From contig NZ_CP069535.1 in assembly GCF_016889805.1 (NCBI RefSeq), positions 1,240,001 through 1,304,000 on the forward strand: a stretch of 64,000 nucleotides of DNA, written 5' to 3'. The stretch comes from Rhodanobacter sp. FDAARGOS 1247 (GTDB lineage Bacteria; Pseudomonadota; Gammaproteobacteria; Xanthomonadales; Rhodanobacteraceae). A program made the translations under genes and the position numbers. Below are positions 8,613 to 18,643 of the stretch, piece by piece (position 1 is the first letter of the stretch; every line of letters begins with the position of its first letter). The notes below the pieces were generated by a model. It did not search any database. It saw nothing but the letters and a program-made list of their open reading frames with translations, and had not been told where the DNA came from.

Positions 8613-10300
8613 AACCGGTCGACGCGGTCACGGCACGGCGCACGCTGCTCGGCAACGCGATCCTGCTGGGCGGCTTCGGCCTGCTCTCGGCGCTGCTGCT
8701 GTTGCTGCATGCGGAGGACCTGCACTGGCGCAACCCGGGCGGCGAGCGCTGGCTCGATGCCGCACTGGTGCTGCTGGCATGGCTGGGCCTGCTCGGCTGG
8801 CTGCGTCATCGGCAAGCGGTGGCGCCGCGCAAGCCCACGAAGATGCTGGACATGGCGGCCGGCCGACCAACTGCGGTGGCGGATCGCGCCGCCGTCACCC
8901 CGCAGGCGGCGGCGGACACCACGGTGCGCGTGATCTACGCCAGCCAGACCGGCTTCGCCGAACAACTGGCGCGGCAGACCCTGCAAAGCCTGCAGGCGGC
9001 CGGCATGGCGGTGCGCCTGGACGGCATCGACGGGGTCACCGTCGACGACCTGCGCCGCGCCAGCCGCGTGCTGTTCGTGGTCAGCACCACCGGCGATGGC
9101 GAACCGCCCGACATGGCGCTGGTGTTCAATCGGCAGGCCATGTCGCAAGCGCAGACGCTGGCCGGCCTGCGCTACGGCCTGCTGGCGCTGGGTGACAGTG
9201 ACTACGAGGATTTCTGCGGCTTCGGTCGGCAGCTGCAGCGCTGGTTGCAGGCCAGCGGCGCACAGGCCTTGTTCGATCCGGTCGAAGTGGACAGCGAGGA
9301 CGAGGGCAGCCTGCGCCACTGGCAGCATCACTTGGCGACGCTGTCCGGCGTCAACGATCTGCCCGACTGGCAGGCGCCGAAGTACCAGCGCTGGCGACTG
9401 GTCGAGCGCCGCCTGCTGAATCCCGGCAGCGTGGGCGATCCCTGTTTCCACCTGGCATTGCAGCCGCTGCAGGGCGCTGCCAGCTGGCAGGCTGGTGACC
9501 TGGTCGAGATCGGCCCCTGCCATCCGGCCGAACGGGTGGCGGCATGGTTGTCGGCACGGTCGCTGGATGGCCGCGTGCCGGTGTCGTACCGCAAGCAGCG
9601 GCAGCCGCTGGCCGAACTGCTGGCGCGTTGCCGCCTGCCCGAAGCGGACGAAGTCGACGGGCTGGATGAAGAGGCGGTGGCGACATTGCTGCAGTGGCTG
9701 CCGCATCGCGAGTATTCGATCGCCTCGCTGCCGGACGATGGCGCGATCCACCTGCTGGTGCGCCAGATGCGCGGCCGCGGTGGTTACCTCGGGCTCGGTT
9801 CGGGCTGGCTGACCGGGCATGCGCCGATCGGTGCCGAGATTGCCTTGCGCGTGCGCGGCAACAGCAACTTCCATGCGCCGCGGGATGGGCGGCCGATGAT
9901 CCTGATCGGCAACGGCACCGGGCTGGCGGCACTGCGCGCCTTGCTGAAGGCGCGCATCGGTGCCGGGCACCCGCGCAACTGGCTGCTGTTCGGCGAACGG
10001 CAGCAGGCGCACGACTTCCTCTACCGCGAAGAGATCGAACGCTGGCTCGCGGCGGGCTGGATCGAGCGTGCCGATTTCGCCTGGTCGCGCGACCAGGTCG
10101 AGCGCATCCACGTGCAGCAGCGACTGCGCGAGGCGGCCGATGACTTGCTGGCATGGGTCGACGCGGGTGCGGCGATCTACGTCTGCGGCAGCCTCGACGG
10201 TCTCGCGCCCGGTGTCGACGCGGTACTGAACGAGGTGCTGGGCGTGGCGCGGGTCGACCAGTTGCGCCAGCACGGTCGTTACCGGCGCGACGTCTACTGA
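8609..10300 (+). CDS. Membrane-anchored NADPH flavodoxin/FNR-type reductase (sulfite reductase flavoprotein-like)
   Basis: A 563-residue diflavin reductase related to CysJ and cytochrome P450 reductase. Two membrane helices lie at about residues 14-33 and 49-66. A flavodoxin domain begins at VIYASQTGFAEQLARQT (109 onward) and includes STTGDGEPPD. The FAD domain contains YSIASLPDDG in place of the usual RxYS, and the NADP domain carries ILIGNGTGLAALRALLKAR and LLFGERQQAHDFLYREEI. Unlike CysJ it is tethered to the membrane and has no hemoprotein partner nearby. In this operon it probably feeds NADPH electrons into the PepSY membrane protein. Its ATG overlaps the apbE stop. Confidence 0.88.
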   Translation: MKPVDAVTARRTLLGNAILLGGFGLLSALLLLLHAEDLHWRNPGGERWLDAALVLLAWLGLLGWLRHRQAVAPRKPTKMLDMAAGRPTAVADRAAVTPQAAADTTVRVIYASQTGFAEQLARQTLQSLQAAGMAVRLDGIDGVTVDDLRRASRVLFVVSTTGDGEPPDMALVFNRQAMSQAQTLAGLRYGLLALGDSDYEDFCGFGRQLQRWLQASGAQALFDPVEVDSEDEGSLRHWQHHLATLSGVNDLPDWQAPKYQRWRLVERRLLNPGSVGDPCFHLALQPLQGAASWQAGDLVEIGPCHPAERVAAWLSARSLDGRVPVSYRKQRQPLAELLARCRLPEADEVDGLDEEAVATLLQWLPHREYSIASLPDDGAIHLLVRQMRGRGGYLGLGSGWLTGHAPIGAEIALRVRGNSNFHAPRDGRPMILIGNGTGLAALRALLKARIGAGHPRNWLLFGERQQAHDFLYREEIERWLAAGWIERADFAWSRDQVERIHVQQRLREAADDLLAWVDAGAAIYVCGSLDGLAPGVDAVLNEVLGVARVDQLRQHGRYRRDVY

Positions 10301-10415
10301 CGCGCCGGCCTCCCACCACCGGCAGGAACTTTCGCTCGCCACGCATGACCTATGGCCTATGCCCCGTTTCCCTGACGGGCGCAATCTGTGGGGATTGTCC
10401 AGGGGAGTGACAAAC

Positions 10416-12665
10416 ATGCGGCGAATTGCACGCAAGTGGGGGTATTTGTGTGCCGTGACCTTGTCGGTCGCGGCATGTCCGGTCATGGCGCAGACGCCTG
10501 CGTCCGCCAGCACGACGGCCAGCGCACCGGCTGGCCAGGTGATGGCTCCGGCCAGTGCCGGCGCGGTCGCCGCCGACATTCCGTTCGTCTCGCCGGATGC
10601 GGCGAATTTCCAGGTGCCCAGCGCGCCCGACGCGTGGGGTGGCCCGCGCGGCGAGCACCCGGCCACGCTGTCCGATCAGGTGGTGAGCTACACCATCCAG
10701 GCCACGCTGGACCCGGCCACGCACACGGTCGACGCCAAACAGACGATGACCTGGCGCAACCGCAGCAACCAGCCGGTCAGCAAGATCTACCTGCACCTGT
10801 ACCTCAACGCGTTCGAAGGCCCGGGCAGCACGTTCTTCACCGAGCGGCGCCTGTTCTCCGGCAGCGGCCACTCGCGCGGCAACGCCGACCTGAAGAAGGG
10901 CGAGTGGGGCTACATCGAGTTGAACAAGGTGCAGCAGGGTGGCCAGAACGTGAGCTGGCGTTTCGTGCAGCCCGACGGCGGCCCGAAGACCGACAAGACC
11001 GTGGTCGAGCTCGACCTGCCGCAGGCGGTGCCGGCGCAGGGCACGCTGAGCCTGGACATCGACTTCCACGACCAGCTGCCGCGCGTGGTCGAGCGCACCG
11101 GCTGGTTCGGTGACTTCCATCTGGTCGGCCAGTGGTTTCCGAAGATCGCGGTGCTGGAATTGCCCGGCGAGCGCGGTGCCACGGCGCCGCGCTGGAACGC
11201 GCACGAGTTCCATTTCCACAGCGAGTTCTATGCCGACTACGGCAACTACGACGTCAAGCTGACCGTGCCGAAGGGTTACACCGTGGGCTCGGTAGGCGAG
11301 GAGCAGGGCGCGCCGGTCGAGAGCGGCGACAAGGTCACCCACCACTTCGTGCAGACCGATGTGGAGGACTTCGCCTGGGTCGCCGCGCCGGGCTACAAGG
11401 TGCAGCGCACCAGCTGGACCGGGCCGGGCAGCCCCAAGGTCGACGTGCAGGTGATCTACCCGCCCGAGTACGAGGCGAGCGCGCAGCCGGTGCTGAAGGC
11501 CACCACCGATTCGCTGACCTATTTTTCCGACACGCTGGGCCCGTATCCGTACAGGACGATCACCGCCGTGGTGCCGCCGTACAACGCGGGCGAGGCGGGC
11601 GGCATGGAATACCCGACCTTCTTCACCGCCGAGGGCTACGACAAGGTCACGCCCGACACGCTGACCCAGTACGCGATCGACTTCGTCACCATCCACGAGT
11701 TCGGCCATGGCTATTTCATGGGCCTGCTCGGCTCGAACGAATTCGAGGAGCCGATGCTCGACGAGGGCATGAACCAGTACTGGGACGATCGCATGCTGGT
11801 CGATCGCAAGCAGGACATCTGGGTCACCACGCCGCTGCTGAGCAAGCTGGGTTTTGCGCCGCGGCTGACCCCGTTCGAAGGCGAGCGGCTGTCCGGCGTC
11901 GTCGGCATCGGCGTGCCGGCCGATTCGCTCGACTCCAACTCATGGGACCGCATGTCCAGCAACAGCTACGGGTCGGTGTACGCGCGTACCGCGGCGACCA
12001 TGCGCACGCTGGAAAACCTGCTCGGTCACGAGGTGATGGGCAAGGCAATGAAGCTGTACTACGAGCGCTGGAAGTTCCGCCACCCCGACGCCGCCGACCT
12101 GCGCGATGCGCTGGCCGAGGGTTCGGGCCAGCCCGAACTGGTGCATGCGATCTTCGCCTCGCAGGTCTACGGCACCGACAAGGTCGACGCCAGCGTGGTC
12201 TCGATCGACAACGAGGAGCAGGTGCCGCGCGCCGGTACCGTGATCCGCGACGGCAAGCGCGTCACGCTCTCCGCGAAGGACGTCGACAAGCAGATCGACG
12301 ACGCCCGCGCGGCCTGGGACAAGGCCCACAAGGACGCCAGGCACGGCGGTCCGTATCCGTGGCTGTCGACGATCACGGTGCGCCGCACCGGTGCGGCGGT
12401 GCCGCGCACGGTATTGGTGAAGTTCGCCGACGACAGCAGCGAGACGGTGAAGTGGGATGACGCCAGTCGCTGGAAGCGGATCAGCTTCACCAGGCCAGTC
12501 AAGGCGGTGTCGGCCACGGTGGACCCCGACCGGAAGATCGTGCTGGATGCCAATTCGCTCAATGACAGTCGGACGATCAAGGCCGATGGCGCAGCCTCGC
12601 GCCGCTGGAGTGCGGATGTCGCCTCCTTCTTTCAGACTTTCTACGCCTTGATGGGGACGCTGTGA
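10416..12665 (+). CDS. M1 family zinc metallopeptidase, exported
   Basis: A 749-residue aminopeptidase-like enzyme. A signal peptide ends near ACPVMAQ. The zinc site is H427-E-F-G-H431 followed after 18 residues by E450 (HEFGHGYFMG...LDEGMNQYW), the exact HExxH-X18-E arrangement of M1. The exopeptidase motif region is GEAGGMEYPTFF near 395. The N-terminal beta domain begins at about residue 85 (VVSYTIQATLDPATHTVDAKQ). The start at 10416 follows AGGGGAGTGAC, and the frame is open 19 codons further upstream without a better site. The following membrane-protein gene overlaps its stop (TGATG), so both form a unit. Confidence 0.92.
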   Translation: MRRIARKWGYLCAVTLSVAACPVMAQTPASASTTASAPAGQVMAPASAGAVAADIPFVSPDAANFQVPSAPDAWGGPRGEHPATLSDQVVSYTIQATLDPATHTVDAKQTMTWRNRSNQPVSKIYLHLYLNAFEGPGSTFFTERRLFSGSGHSRGNADLKKGEWGYIELNKVQQGGQNVSWRFVQPDGGPKTDKTVVELDLPQAVPAQGTLSLDIDFHDQLPRVVERTGWFGDFHLVGQWFPKIAVLELPGERGATAPRWNAHEFHFHSEFYADYGNYDVKLTVPKGYTVGSVGEEQGAPVESGDKVTHHFVQTDVEDFAWVAAPGYKVQRTSWTGPGSPKVDVQVIYPPEYEASAQPVLKATTDSLTYFSDTLGPYPYRTITAVVPPYNAGEAGGMEYPTFFTAEGYDKVTPDTLTQYAIDFVTIHEFGHGYFMGLLGSNEFEEPMLDEGMNQYWDDRMLVDRKQDIWVTTPLLSKLGFAPRLTPFEGERLSGVVGIGVPADSLDSNSWDRMSSNSYGSVYARTAATMRTLENLLGHEVMGKAMKLYYERWKFRHPDAADLRDALAEGSGQPELVHAIFASQVYGTDKVDASVVSIDNEEQVPRAGTVIRDGKRVTLSAKDVDKQIDDARAAWDKAHKDARHGGPYPWLSTITVRRTGAAVPRTVLVKFADDSSETVKWDDASRWKRISFTRPVKAVSATVDPDRKIVLDANSLNDSRTIKADGAASRRWSADVASFFQTFYALMGTL

Positions 12666-13582
12666 TGAAGACCGGACGCATTTCACGCCGCGTGGATTCG
12701 GCCGCCCTGATGCGCGCGCCGTTCGCCGCCATGCAGTGGCGGTTGCTGCTGCTGTGGGTATTGCTGCTGCTGTTGCCGACGGCGGTGGTCAGCCTGCCGA
12801 TCTGGCGCGCGCTCAGCAGCGTGCTGGATCATTCGATCCATGCGCAGGAGTGGGCGACACGCTTCAACGGCAGCATGTTCAGTGACGTCATGACGGCACT
12901 CAACATGTCCAACTGGTTCGGCGGCATCGCCTTGCTGGGCATGGTGCTGACCGCCCTGCTGTCGCCATTCCTCACCGGCATGGTGGTGGGTACCGGCCGC
13001 GCGGGTCGCACGCTGGGCTTCAGTCATCTGCTCCAGTGCGGCATCGTCGAATACGGTCGCATGTTCCGCCTGATGCTGTGGTCGATCCTGCCCTACGTGG
13101 TGATGGGCGCCCTGATCGGCGTGGCGATGCACATGGCCGACGACGTCGGCGACAAGGCCGTCCTGCAGTCGCAGGCTGATCGGGCCTCGCACCTGGCGCT
13201 GTTCGTCGCCGGCGTGCTGTTCGTGCTGGCCCAGTCGATTGTCGAGTCCAGCCGCGCCGCGTTCATCGCGGACGCCGGGCTGCGTTCGGCCACCCGCGCC
13301 CTGGGTCGCGGCTTCATGCAGTTGCTGCGTCGTCCGCTCAGCACCTTGCTCAGCTATCTGCTGATCAGCGTGATCGGTTACGTGATCGCCATGGCGATCG
13401 GGATCGGGCGGGTGAACACGCCCGCAGTGGGCGTGGCCGGACTGGTCATCGCCGTGCTGCTGGCCCAGTTGGTAGTGCTGGTGATCGGCTGGATGCGGGT
13501 GGCACGCCTGTTCGCGCTGGCCGAGGTGGCCCGCTCGCTGGTCTCGTCGCGCTCAGCCAGCGGGTTGCCGCCGGCGCTTTGA
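12665..13582 (+). CDS. Multi-pass inner-membrane protein, coupled to the M1 peptidase
   Basis: A 305-residue protein with about six hydrophobic segments, including LLLLWVLLLLLPTAVVSLPIW (33-53), WFGGIALLGMVLTALLSPFL (about 80-100), LMLWSILPYVVMGALIGVAM, ALFVAGVLFVLAQSIV, LLSYLLISVIGYVIAMAIGI and VAGLVIAVLLAQLVVLVIGW. I do not recognise a named family. The start overlaps the M1 stop, so it is translated together with that peptidase and may assist it or respond to the same envelope signal. It ends before a hairpin at 13589-13614. Confidence 0.75.
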   Translation: MKTGRISRRVDSAALMRAPFAAMQWRLLLLWVLLLLLPTAVVSLPIWRALSSVLDHSIHAQEWATRFNGSMFSDVMTALNMSNWFGGIALLGMVLTALLSPFLTGMVVGTGRAGRTLGFSHLLQCGIVEYGRMFRLMLWSILPYVVMGALIGVAMHMADDVGDKAVLQSQADRASHLALFVAGVLFVLAQSIVESSRAAFIADAGLRSATRALGRGFMQLLRRPLSTLLSYLLISVIGYVIAMAIGIGRVNTPAVGVAGLVIAVLLAQLVVLVIGWMRVARLFALAEVARSLVSSRSASGLPPAL

Positions 13583-13588
13583 CGAGGG

Positions 13589-13614
13589 GGCGGAGGGCGC
13601 TCACGCCCTCCGCC
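13589..13614. terminator. Perfect hairpin between convergent genes
   Basis: An 11-bp perfect stem GGCGGAGGGCG / CGCCCTCCGCC with a CTCA loop lies seven bases after the membrane-protein stop and before the convergent acetyltransferase gene. There is no T-tract on either side, so a classical intrinsic terminator is not proven; it may act as a bidirectional stop or RNA-protecting hairpin. Confidence 0.55.
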
Positions 13615-13664
13615 ATCCGATGGCGCGGGTTTTCCGGCGCGCCCGCGAAGAGAAATCGTGGAGC

Positions 13665-14204
13665 TCAGCCGTAGGCGCGGCGCGGCTCGCGATGCGGCGG
13701 GTAGTAGGCAAACACGTGGCTGTGGCTGCCGTAGAAGTCCATGTCTTCGATGTGCTCGCCGCCCAGCCGCTCGGCGACCCGGTCCGAAGCTTCGTTGCCG
13801 ATGCGCACCAGGCTGATCACCCGCTGCGCGTGCAGCTGGTTCCAGGCGAATTCCAGCACCGCCGTGCCCGCCTCGGTGGCGTAGCCGTGGTGGCGGTGTT
13901 CGGGCTTGAGCATCCAGCCCATTTCCAAGTCGGGCCAGCCATCGGGATACATCAGGCCGGCGCGACCGATGAACTCGCCGGTGGCTTTCAGTTCCAGCGC
14001 CCACATGCCGCAGCCGCGCAGTTGCCAGTGGCCCAGCAGCATGGCCAGCGAGCGCCAGGCATTGGTGCGGTCCAGTGGCTGGCCGTCGCCGATCCAGCGG
14101 GTGCTGGCAGGGTCGGCCAGCATCGAGGCGTAGTCGTCGAAATGACGTTCGGTCAGCGCAGTCAGGCACAAGCGCGCCGTTTCAATGGTTGGGATATCAA
14201 ACAT
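13665..14204 (-). CDS. RimJ/RimL-type GNAT acetyltransferase
   Basis: A 179-residue acetyltransferase. It opens with the RimJ/RimL-like IETARLCLTALTERHFDDY, has GRAGLMYPDGWPDLEMGWMLKPEHRHHGYATEA-type core blocks near residues 85-118 with an HHGYATEA CoA loop, and a RVISLVRIGNEASDRVAERLG block. Such enzymes acetylate protein N-termini, amino acids or antibiotics; the substrate here is unknown. The ATG at 14204 is preferred over a GTG one codon upstream. Its start lies five bases from the end of the upstream SET-domain gene, so the two probably share a transcript. Confidence 0.85.
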   Translation of the reverse strand: MFDIPTIETARLCLTALTERHFDDYASMLADPASTRWIGDGQPLDRTNAWRSLAMLLGHWQLRGCGMWALELKATGEFIGRAGLMYPDGWPDLEMGWMLKPEHRHHGYATEAGTAVLEFAWNQLHAQRVISLVRIGNEASDRVAERLGGEHIEDMDFYGSHSHVFAYYPPHREPRRAYG

Positions 14205-14209
14205 CACGA

Positions 14210-14683
14210 TCAGCGGTGGGCGGCAACCAGCAGTTCGGCCAGTGCATGAGTGCTGCTGGCGAGGCTTTCTTGCCAGGACAATCCGGTGATTGTCTCACCT
14301 GTGACCGAATCGACAAAATCCTCGGCCTGGCCCGGCGGCAGCAGGTGCCGGTAGTCCACCGTGATCTCGGTCCCCGGCGGGAGCTCGGCCAGGGCAAACA
14401 CGAAGCCCAGGTGCCACAACCCGTTGGGCGCGAAGCTGTGGTTGATGTAGCACTCGTCGGGCCAGTCCGGCGACAGCGTGTAGCGATCCTCGAACCAGCG
14501 GGCGCTGGCGTGGAACTGCGCGCGCAGCTCCGCCGAGGCCATGATGTCGGCGTAGCGGAAGGTCTGCGTGATGGCGTCCGGTGCGGTGATGATGCTGCCC
14601 GCGGCCACCGTTTCGTCGAGGAACAGCCCGTTGCCGGCGCCGTGGATGGCCGAAGCGGCAATGTGATAGCGCGGCAGGATCAT
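14210..14683 (-). CDS. SET domain-containing protein
   Basis: A 157-residue protein that is almost entirely a SET domain, the fold of S-adenosylmethionine-dependent lysine methyltransferases. Visible landmarks are the opening SAIHGAGNGLFLDETVAAG (residues 11-29), YINHSFAPNGLW (about 99-110) with the NHS SAM-binding motif, and LPPGTEITVDYRHLL with the GxEITxDY catalytic block. There is no post-SET cysteine cluster. Bacterial small SET proteins exist but few have known substrates. The adjacent downstream acetyltransferase gene, five bases away, hints at a protein-modification pair, which is only a guess. Confidence 0.82.
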   Translation of the reverse strand: MILPRYHIAASAIHGAGNGLFLDETVAAGSIITAPDAITQTFRYADIMASAELRAQFHASARWFEDRYTLSPDWPDECYINHSFAPNGLWHLGFVFALAELPPGTEITVDYRHLLPPGQAEDFVDSVTGETITGLSWQESLASSTHALAELLVAAHR

Positions 14684-14776
14684 GACCGGGATGGCGGTGA
14701 GCTGGGCGCGCGAGTGTAACGCAAGCGGCGCGGCCCGCCATGGACCGCGCCGCCACTGCCGGCCTGCCGGGGCCGC

Positions 14777-15127
14777 TTATTTCTCGCTCGCGGCCTTCCT
14801 GCTCTTGTGGGCGGGTTTGGCGGGCGCGTCGGCCTGGGCGACCGCTTCCGGCGTGTCCCCCGCCTCCAGCTGGATCGCGCTGCGATTGCGCTCGATCGTG
14901 GCCTTGCCGATGCCCTTGACGTGCTTGAGGTCGTCGGCCTTCTTGAACGGGCCGTGCGCCTCGCGCCAGGCCACGATGGCCTCGGCCTTGGCCTGGCCGA
15001 TGCCGTCCAGCGACTTGGCGATGGTGGCCGCATCCGCCTGGTTGATGTTGACCGGGGTGGCCGCCAGCAGCAGGCCGGGCAGGGCGAGCGTCAGCGCGAG
15101 CGCAACAGCGACGAGTTTGTTGAACAT
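14777..15127 (-). CDS. ComEA-like helix-hairpin-helix protein, exported
   Basis: A 116-residue protein with a signal peptide (MFNKLVAVALALTLALPGLLLAA) and two helix-hairpin-helix motifs: VNINQADAATIAKSLDGIGQAKAEAI and the following DDLKHVKGIGKATIERN. This is the DNA-binding architecture of ComEA, which binds incoming DNA in the periplasm during transformation. The C-terminal tail is Lys/Ala-rich (KPAHKSRKAASEK). In Gram-negative bacteria one-domain ComEA proteins support uptake of DNA through the outer membrane. No other competence gene is adjacent. Confidence 0.88.
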   Translation of the reverse strand: MFNKLVAVALALTLALPGLLLAATPVNINQADAATIAKSLDGIGQAKAEAIVAWREAHGPFKKADDLKHVKGIGKATIERNRSAIQLEAGDTPEAVAQADAPAKPAHKSRKAASEK

Positions 15128-15271
15128 GGCTTTCTCCTTGGGCGGTGGTCACGGCATCCGTGTGCCGTCGGCGAACTATCCCGCCGCCGCCCGGCCTCGC
15201 ACAGTCGGAAGCGCGACAGGTCGCGCGTGCGTGGTCGTCGTGCGCCCGCGTGGGGCGCGGCCCGTCGGTTG

Positions 15272-15300
15272 TCGGTGCGACGGAAGCGCGCTGGTACAAT
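15272..15300 (+). promoter_or_regulatory. Extended -10 promoter for the M20 peptidase gene
   Basis: TGGTACAAT at 15292-15300 is an extended -10 element (TG-n-TACAAT). The -35 region at about 15272-15277 (TCGGTG) is weak, as often tolerated with an extended -10. The transcript would start near 15307, and GGAG at 15321-15324 provides the ribosome-binding site for the ATG at 15333. Confidence 0.55.
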
Positions 15301-15332
15301 GGCGCACTTGTCTGCCTGCTGGAGTGATACCG

Positions 15333-16747
<1,415 letters not shown>

Positions 16748-16748
<1 letters not shown>

Positions 16749-16847
16749 GAGCGAGGAGTGAGAGGAGAGGGGTGAGGAGTGGGAGAAGGCCGCGTCACGC
16801 TTCGCTCCTCTCTCACTCCTTAACTCCTCATTTCTCACTCCTTTCCC
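16748..16847. repeat. Purine/pyrimidine mirror-type inverted repeat
   Basis: Directly after the M20 stop, a G/A-only-like arm made of GAGGAGTGAGA-type units (16748-16789) is followed by a C/T-rich arm (16803-16847) that is largely its reverse complement, with TCTCACTCCT units. The two can form a long imperfect hairpin, and each arm has short internal direct repeats. It is intergenic between two same-strand genes and has no open reading frame. It could act as a terminator-like or mRNA-stability element. Confidence 0.65.
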
Positions 16848-16861
16848 GCGGAGTCCGCAAG

Positions 16862-17590
16862 ATGCCTACCCCCTCCCACCTTGCCGCCAACTGGTCCGAC
16901 ATCCGCCGCCGGGTGGATGAGGCCTGCCGTGCCGCCGGGCGCGACCCGGCCGAGGTCGACGTCCTGCCGGTCAGCAAGACCTTCGGGCCGGAGCTGATCC
17001 GGGCCGGCGTGGCGTTGGGCATGCACCGCTTCGGCGAGAACAAGGTGCAGGAGATCCGCGACAAGTCGCCGCTGCTGGCCGACTGCGGCATCGACTGGGT
17101 GATGATCGGCCACCTGCAGACCAACAAGGCGAAAGACGTGGCGCGGCTGGCCAGCGAAGTGCAGTCGCTGGACCGGCTGGAACTGGCCGAGGCACTGGAT
17201 CGGCGGCTGCAGCACGAGGGTCGCGGCATCGACGTGCTGGTGCAGGTGAAGACCTCCGTCGAACCCAGCAAATACGGTCTCCCGCCTGAACAGCTGGCCG
17301 ACTTCCTGAACGCCTTGCGCGGCTATCACAGCTTGCGCGTCCGTGGCCTGATGACCTTGGCCATCCACTCCGTCGACGCTGACGAGGTACGGGCCTGCTT
17401 CCGGCTGCTGCGCGAGCTGCGCGACCGCTCCATGCTGCAAGGTCATGATATCCCACGGTTATCCATGGGGATGAGCGGTGATTTCGGGCTGGCCATCGCC
17501 GAAGGGGCGACTGAGGTGCGGATCGGCACGGCGATCTTCGGCCAGCGTGCCTACCCGGACTCGCACTACTGGCCCGAAGCTGGCGCCTGA
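16862..17590 (+). CDS. yggS: YggS/PLPBP family pyridoxal 5'-phosphate homeostasis protein
   Basis: A 242-residue single-domain fold-type III PLP protein. Family members bind PLP without known catalysis and keep PLP and amino-acid pools balanced. The PLP lysine is K39 in LPVSKTFGPEL. Other hallmarks are FGENKVQEIRDK, WVMIGHLQTNKAKDV, the LMTLAIHS segment, LSMGMSGDFGLAIAEGATEVRIGTAIFG near the C-terminus. The ATG at 16862 lies just after the purine-rich repeat. In many gammaproteobacteria it sits by pilT or proC, but here it sits between the M20 and C40 peptidase genes. Confidence 0.96.
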   Translation: MPTPSHLAANWSDIRRRVDEACRAAGRDPAEVDVLPVSKTFGPELIRAGVALGMHRFGENKVQEIRDKSPLLADCGIDWVMIGHLQTNKAKDVARLASEVQSLDRLELAEALDRRLQHEGRGIDVLVQVKTSVEPSKYGLPPEQLADFLNALRGYHSLRVRGLMTLAIHSVDADEVRACFRLLRELRDRSMLQGHDIPRLSMGMSGDFGLAIAEGATEVRIGTAIFGQRAYPDSHYWPEAGA

Positions 17591-17780
17591 GCCATTATTT
17601 CAATAAAAATCATTGGCTTGTGTAAAGTGTGCGCGCTATCCCGATTTTTCGGAACGGCAGAGTTCAGTTAACCTCAATCCAACATCTGCACGCCATCTTC
17701 TTGTTAAGTTCACTCCATCGTCACGTCGTCGGCACCTGCTGTGCGGCCAATCCTGTGAACAACAAGGGATTTTTCCCAGC

Positions 17781-18506
17781 ATGTCCTTCAAGCACCTGAT
17801 TGCCGCCACCGCGCTCCTTTCCGTGCTGCTGGTTTCCGCTCCGCTTCAAGCGAAGTCCCTTGCTCCCCTCGCCGTCGTTGCCGGCCAGACCGCCACGGCG
17901 GCTCCCGCCGTGCTCGATGATGCCGCGATCGCGCGCGTCAGCGCACCGCTGCTGGGGCAGTTGCCGATCTTCAATCCGACGGCCGGGCTGGCCCAGGCCG
18001 TGGTTCCCGACGCCGGCGCCATGATCGCCGTGAAGGCCGCCGTTGCCGCCGACACCAGCGAGCAGAGCGACGCCGCTGCCAGGGTCAGCGCCAACATCAC
18101 CGACCTGCGCAAGTCGTTGCTGGTCGTGGCGATGGGCCTGCGCGACACCCGTTACGTCCGCGGTGGTCGCGACCCGTCCACCGGCTTCGACTGCAGCGGT
18201 TTCGTGCGTTACGTGTTCGCCCATGCGGTGGGCATGCAGCTGCCGCGCAACTCGGCCTCGCAGTTCCTGGCCGGCCTCAAGGTCAAGCGGGCCGACATGC
18301 AGCCGGGCGACCTGGTGTTTTTCCGTACGCACGGCAAGCGCGCCATTTCGCACGTGGGCATCTACATCTCGAACGGCCGCTTCATCCACTCGCCGGCCAC
18401 CGGCAAGTCGGTGGAGATCTCCAGCCTGAAGGAAGGCTACTGGGCCAAGCGCTTCGCCGGCGCCAAGCGTCCGGAAGCGATGGCGCAGGTGGCCGACAAG
18501 GGCTGA
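17781..18506 (+). CDS. NlpC/P60 (C40) cell-wall endopeptidase, exported
   Basis: A 241-residue exported protein with a signal peptide (MSFKHLIAATALLSVLLVSAPLQA). The C-terminal NlpC/P60 domain starts around residue 113 and has the catalytic C138 in GFDCSGFVRYVF, H191 in AISHVGIYI and H203 in RFIHSP. Such enzymes cut peptide cross-links of peptidoglycan (D-Glu-mDAP). The N-terminal 110 residues are Ala-rich and unassigned. The gap upstream is 190 bases, AT-richer than its surroundings, with a candidate TTCAAT / TAAAGT promoter at 17599-17628, giving a leader of about 145 bases. The nearest purine tract, AAGGGA, lies 11 bases before the ATG inside a small GGGA-TTTT-TCCC hairpin. Confidence 0.9.
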   Translation: MSFKHLIAATALLSVLLVSAPLQAKSLAPLAVVAGQTATAAPAVLDDAAIARVSAPLLGQLPIFNPTAGLAQAVVPDAGAMIAVKAAVAADTSEQSDAAARVSANITDLRKSLLVVAMGLRDTRYVRGGRDPSTGFDCSGFVRYVFAHAVGMQLPRNSASQFLAGLKVKRADMQPGDLVFFRTHGKRAISHVGIYISNGRFIHSPATGKSVEISSLKEGYWAKRFAGAKRPEAMAQVADKG

Positions 18507-18531
18507 GCGCGGCCGCACACGTTTTCCGTGG

Positions 18532-18555
18532 AGCCGCCGCGAGGCGGCTTTTTTC
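18532..18555 (+). terminator. Intrinsic terminator after the NlpC/P60 gene
   Basis: A GCCGCC stem (18533-18538), GCGA loop and GGCGGC (18543-18548) followed by six T residues (18549-18554) make a clean rho-independent terminator 26 bases after the stop codon. Confidence 0.88.
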
Positions 18556-18643
18556 TGCCTGCCGTGGCTGAACGAAAGCGGCGCGGCGCGGTCATCAAGC
18601 GAAGCCACCCACGCCTTGCCAAGGCACTCTCCGGAACCTGTTG

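Noticed and set aside
10301..10415. Possible riboswitch or regulatory leader before the M1 peptidase
   Set aside because: I find no recognisable riboswitch core, terminator or leader peptide in these 115 bases.
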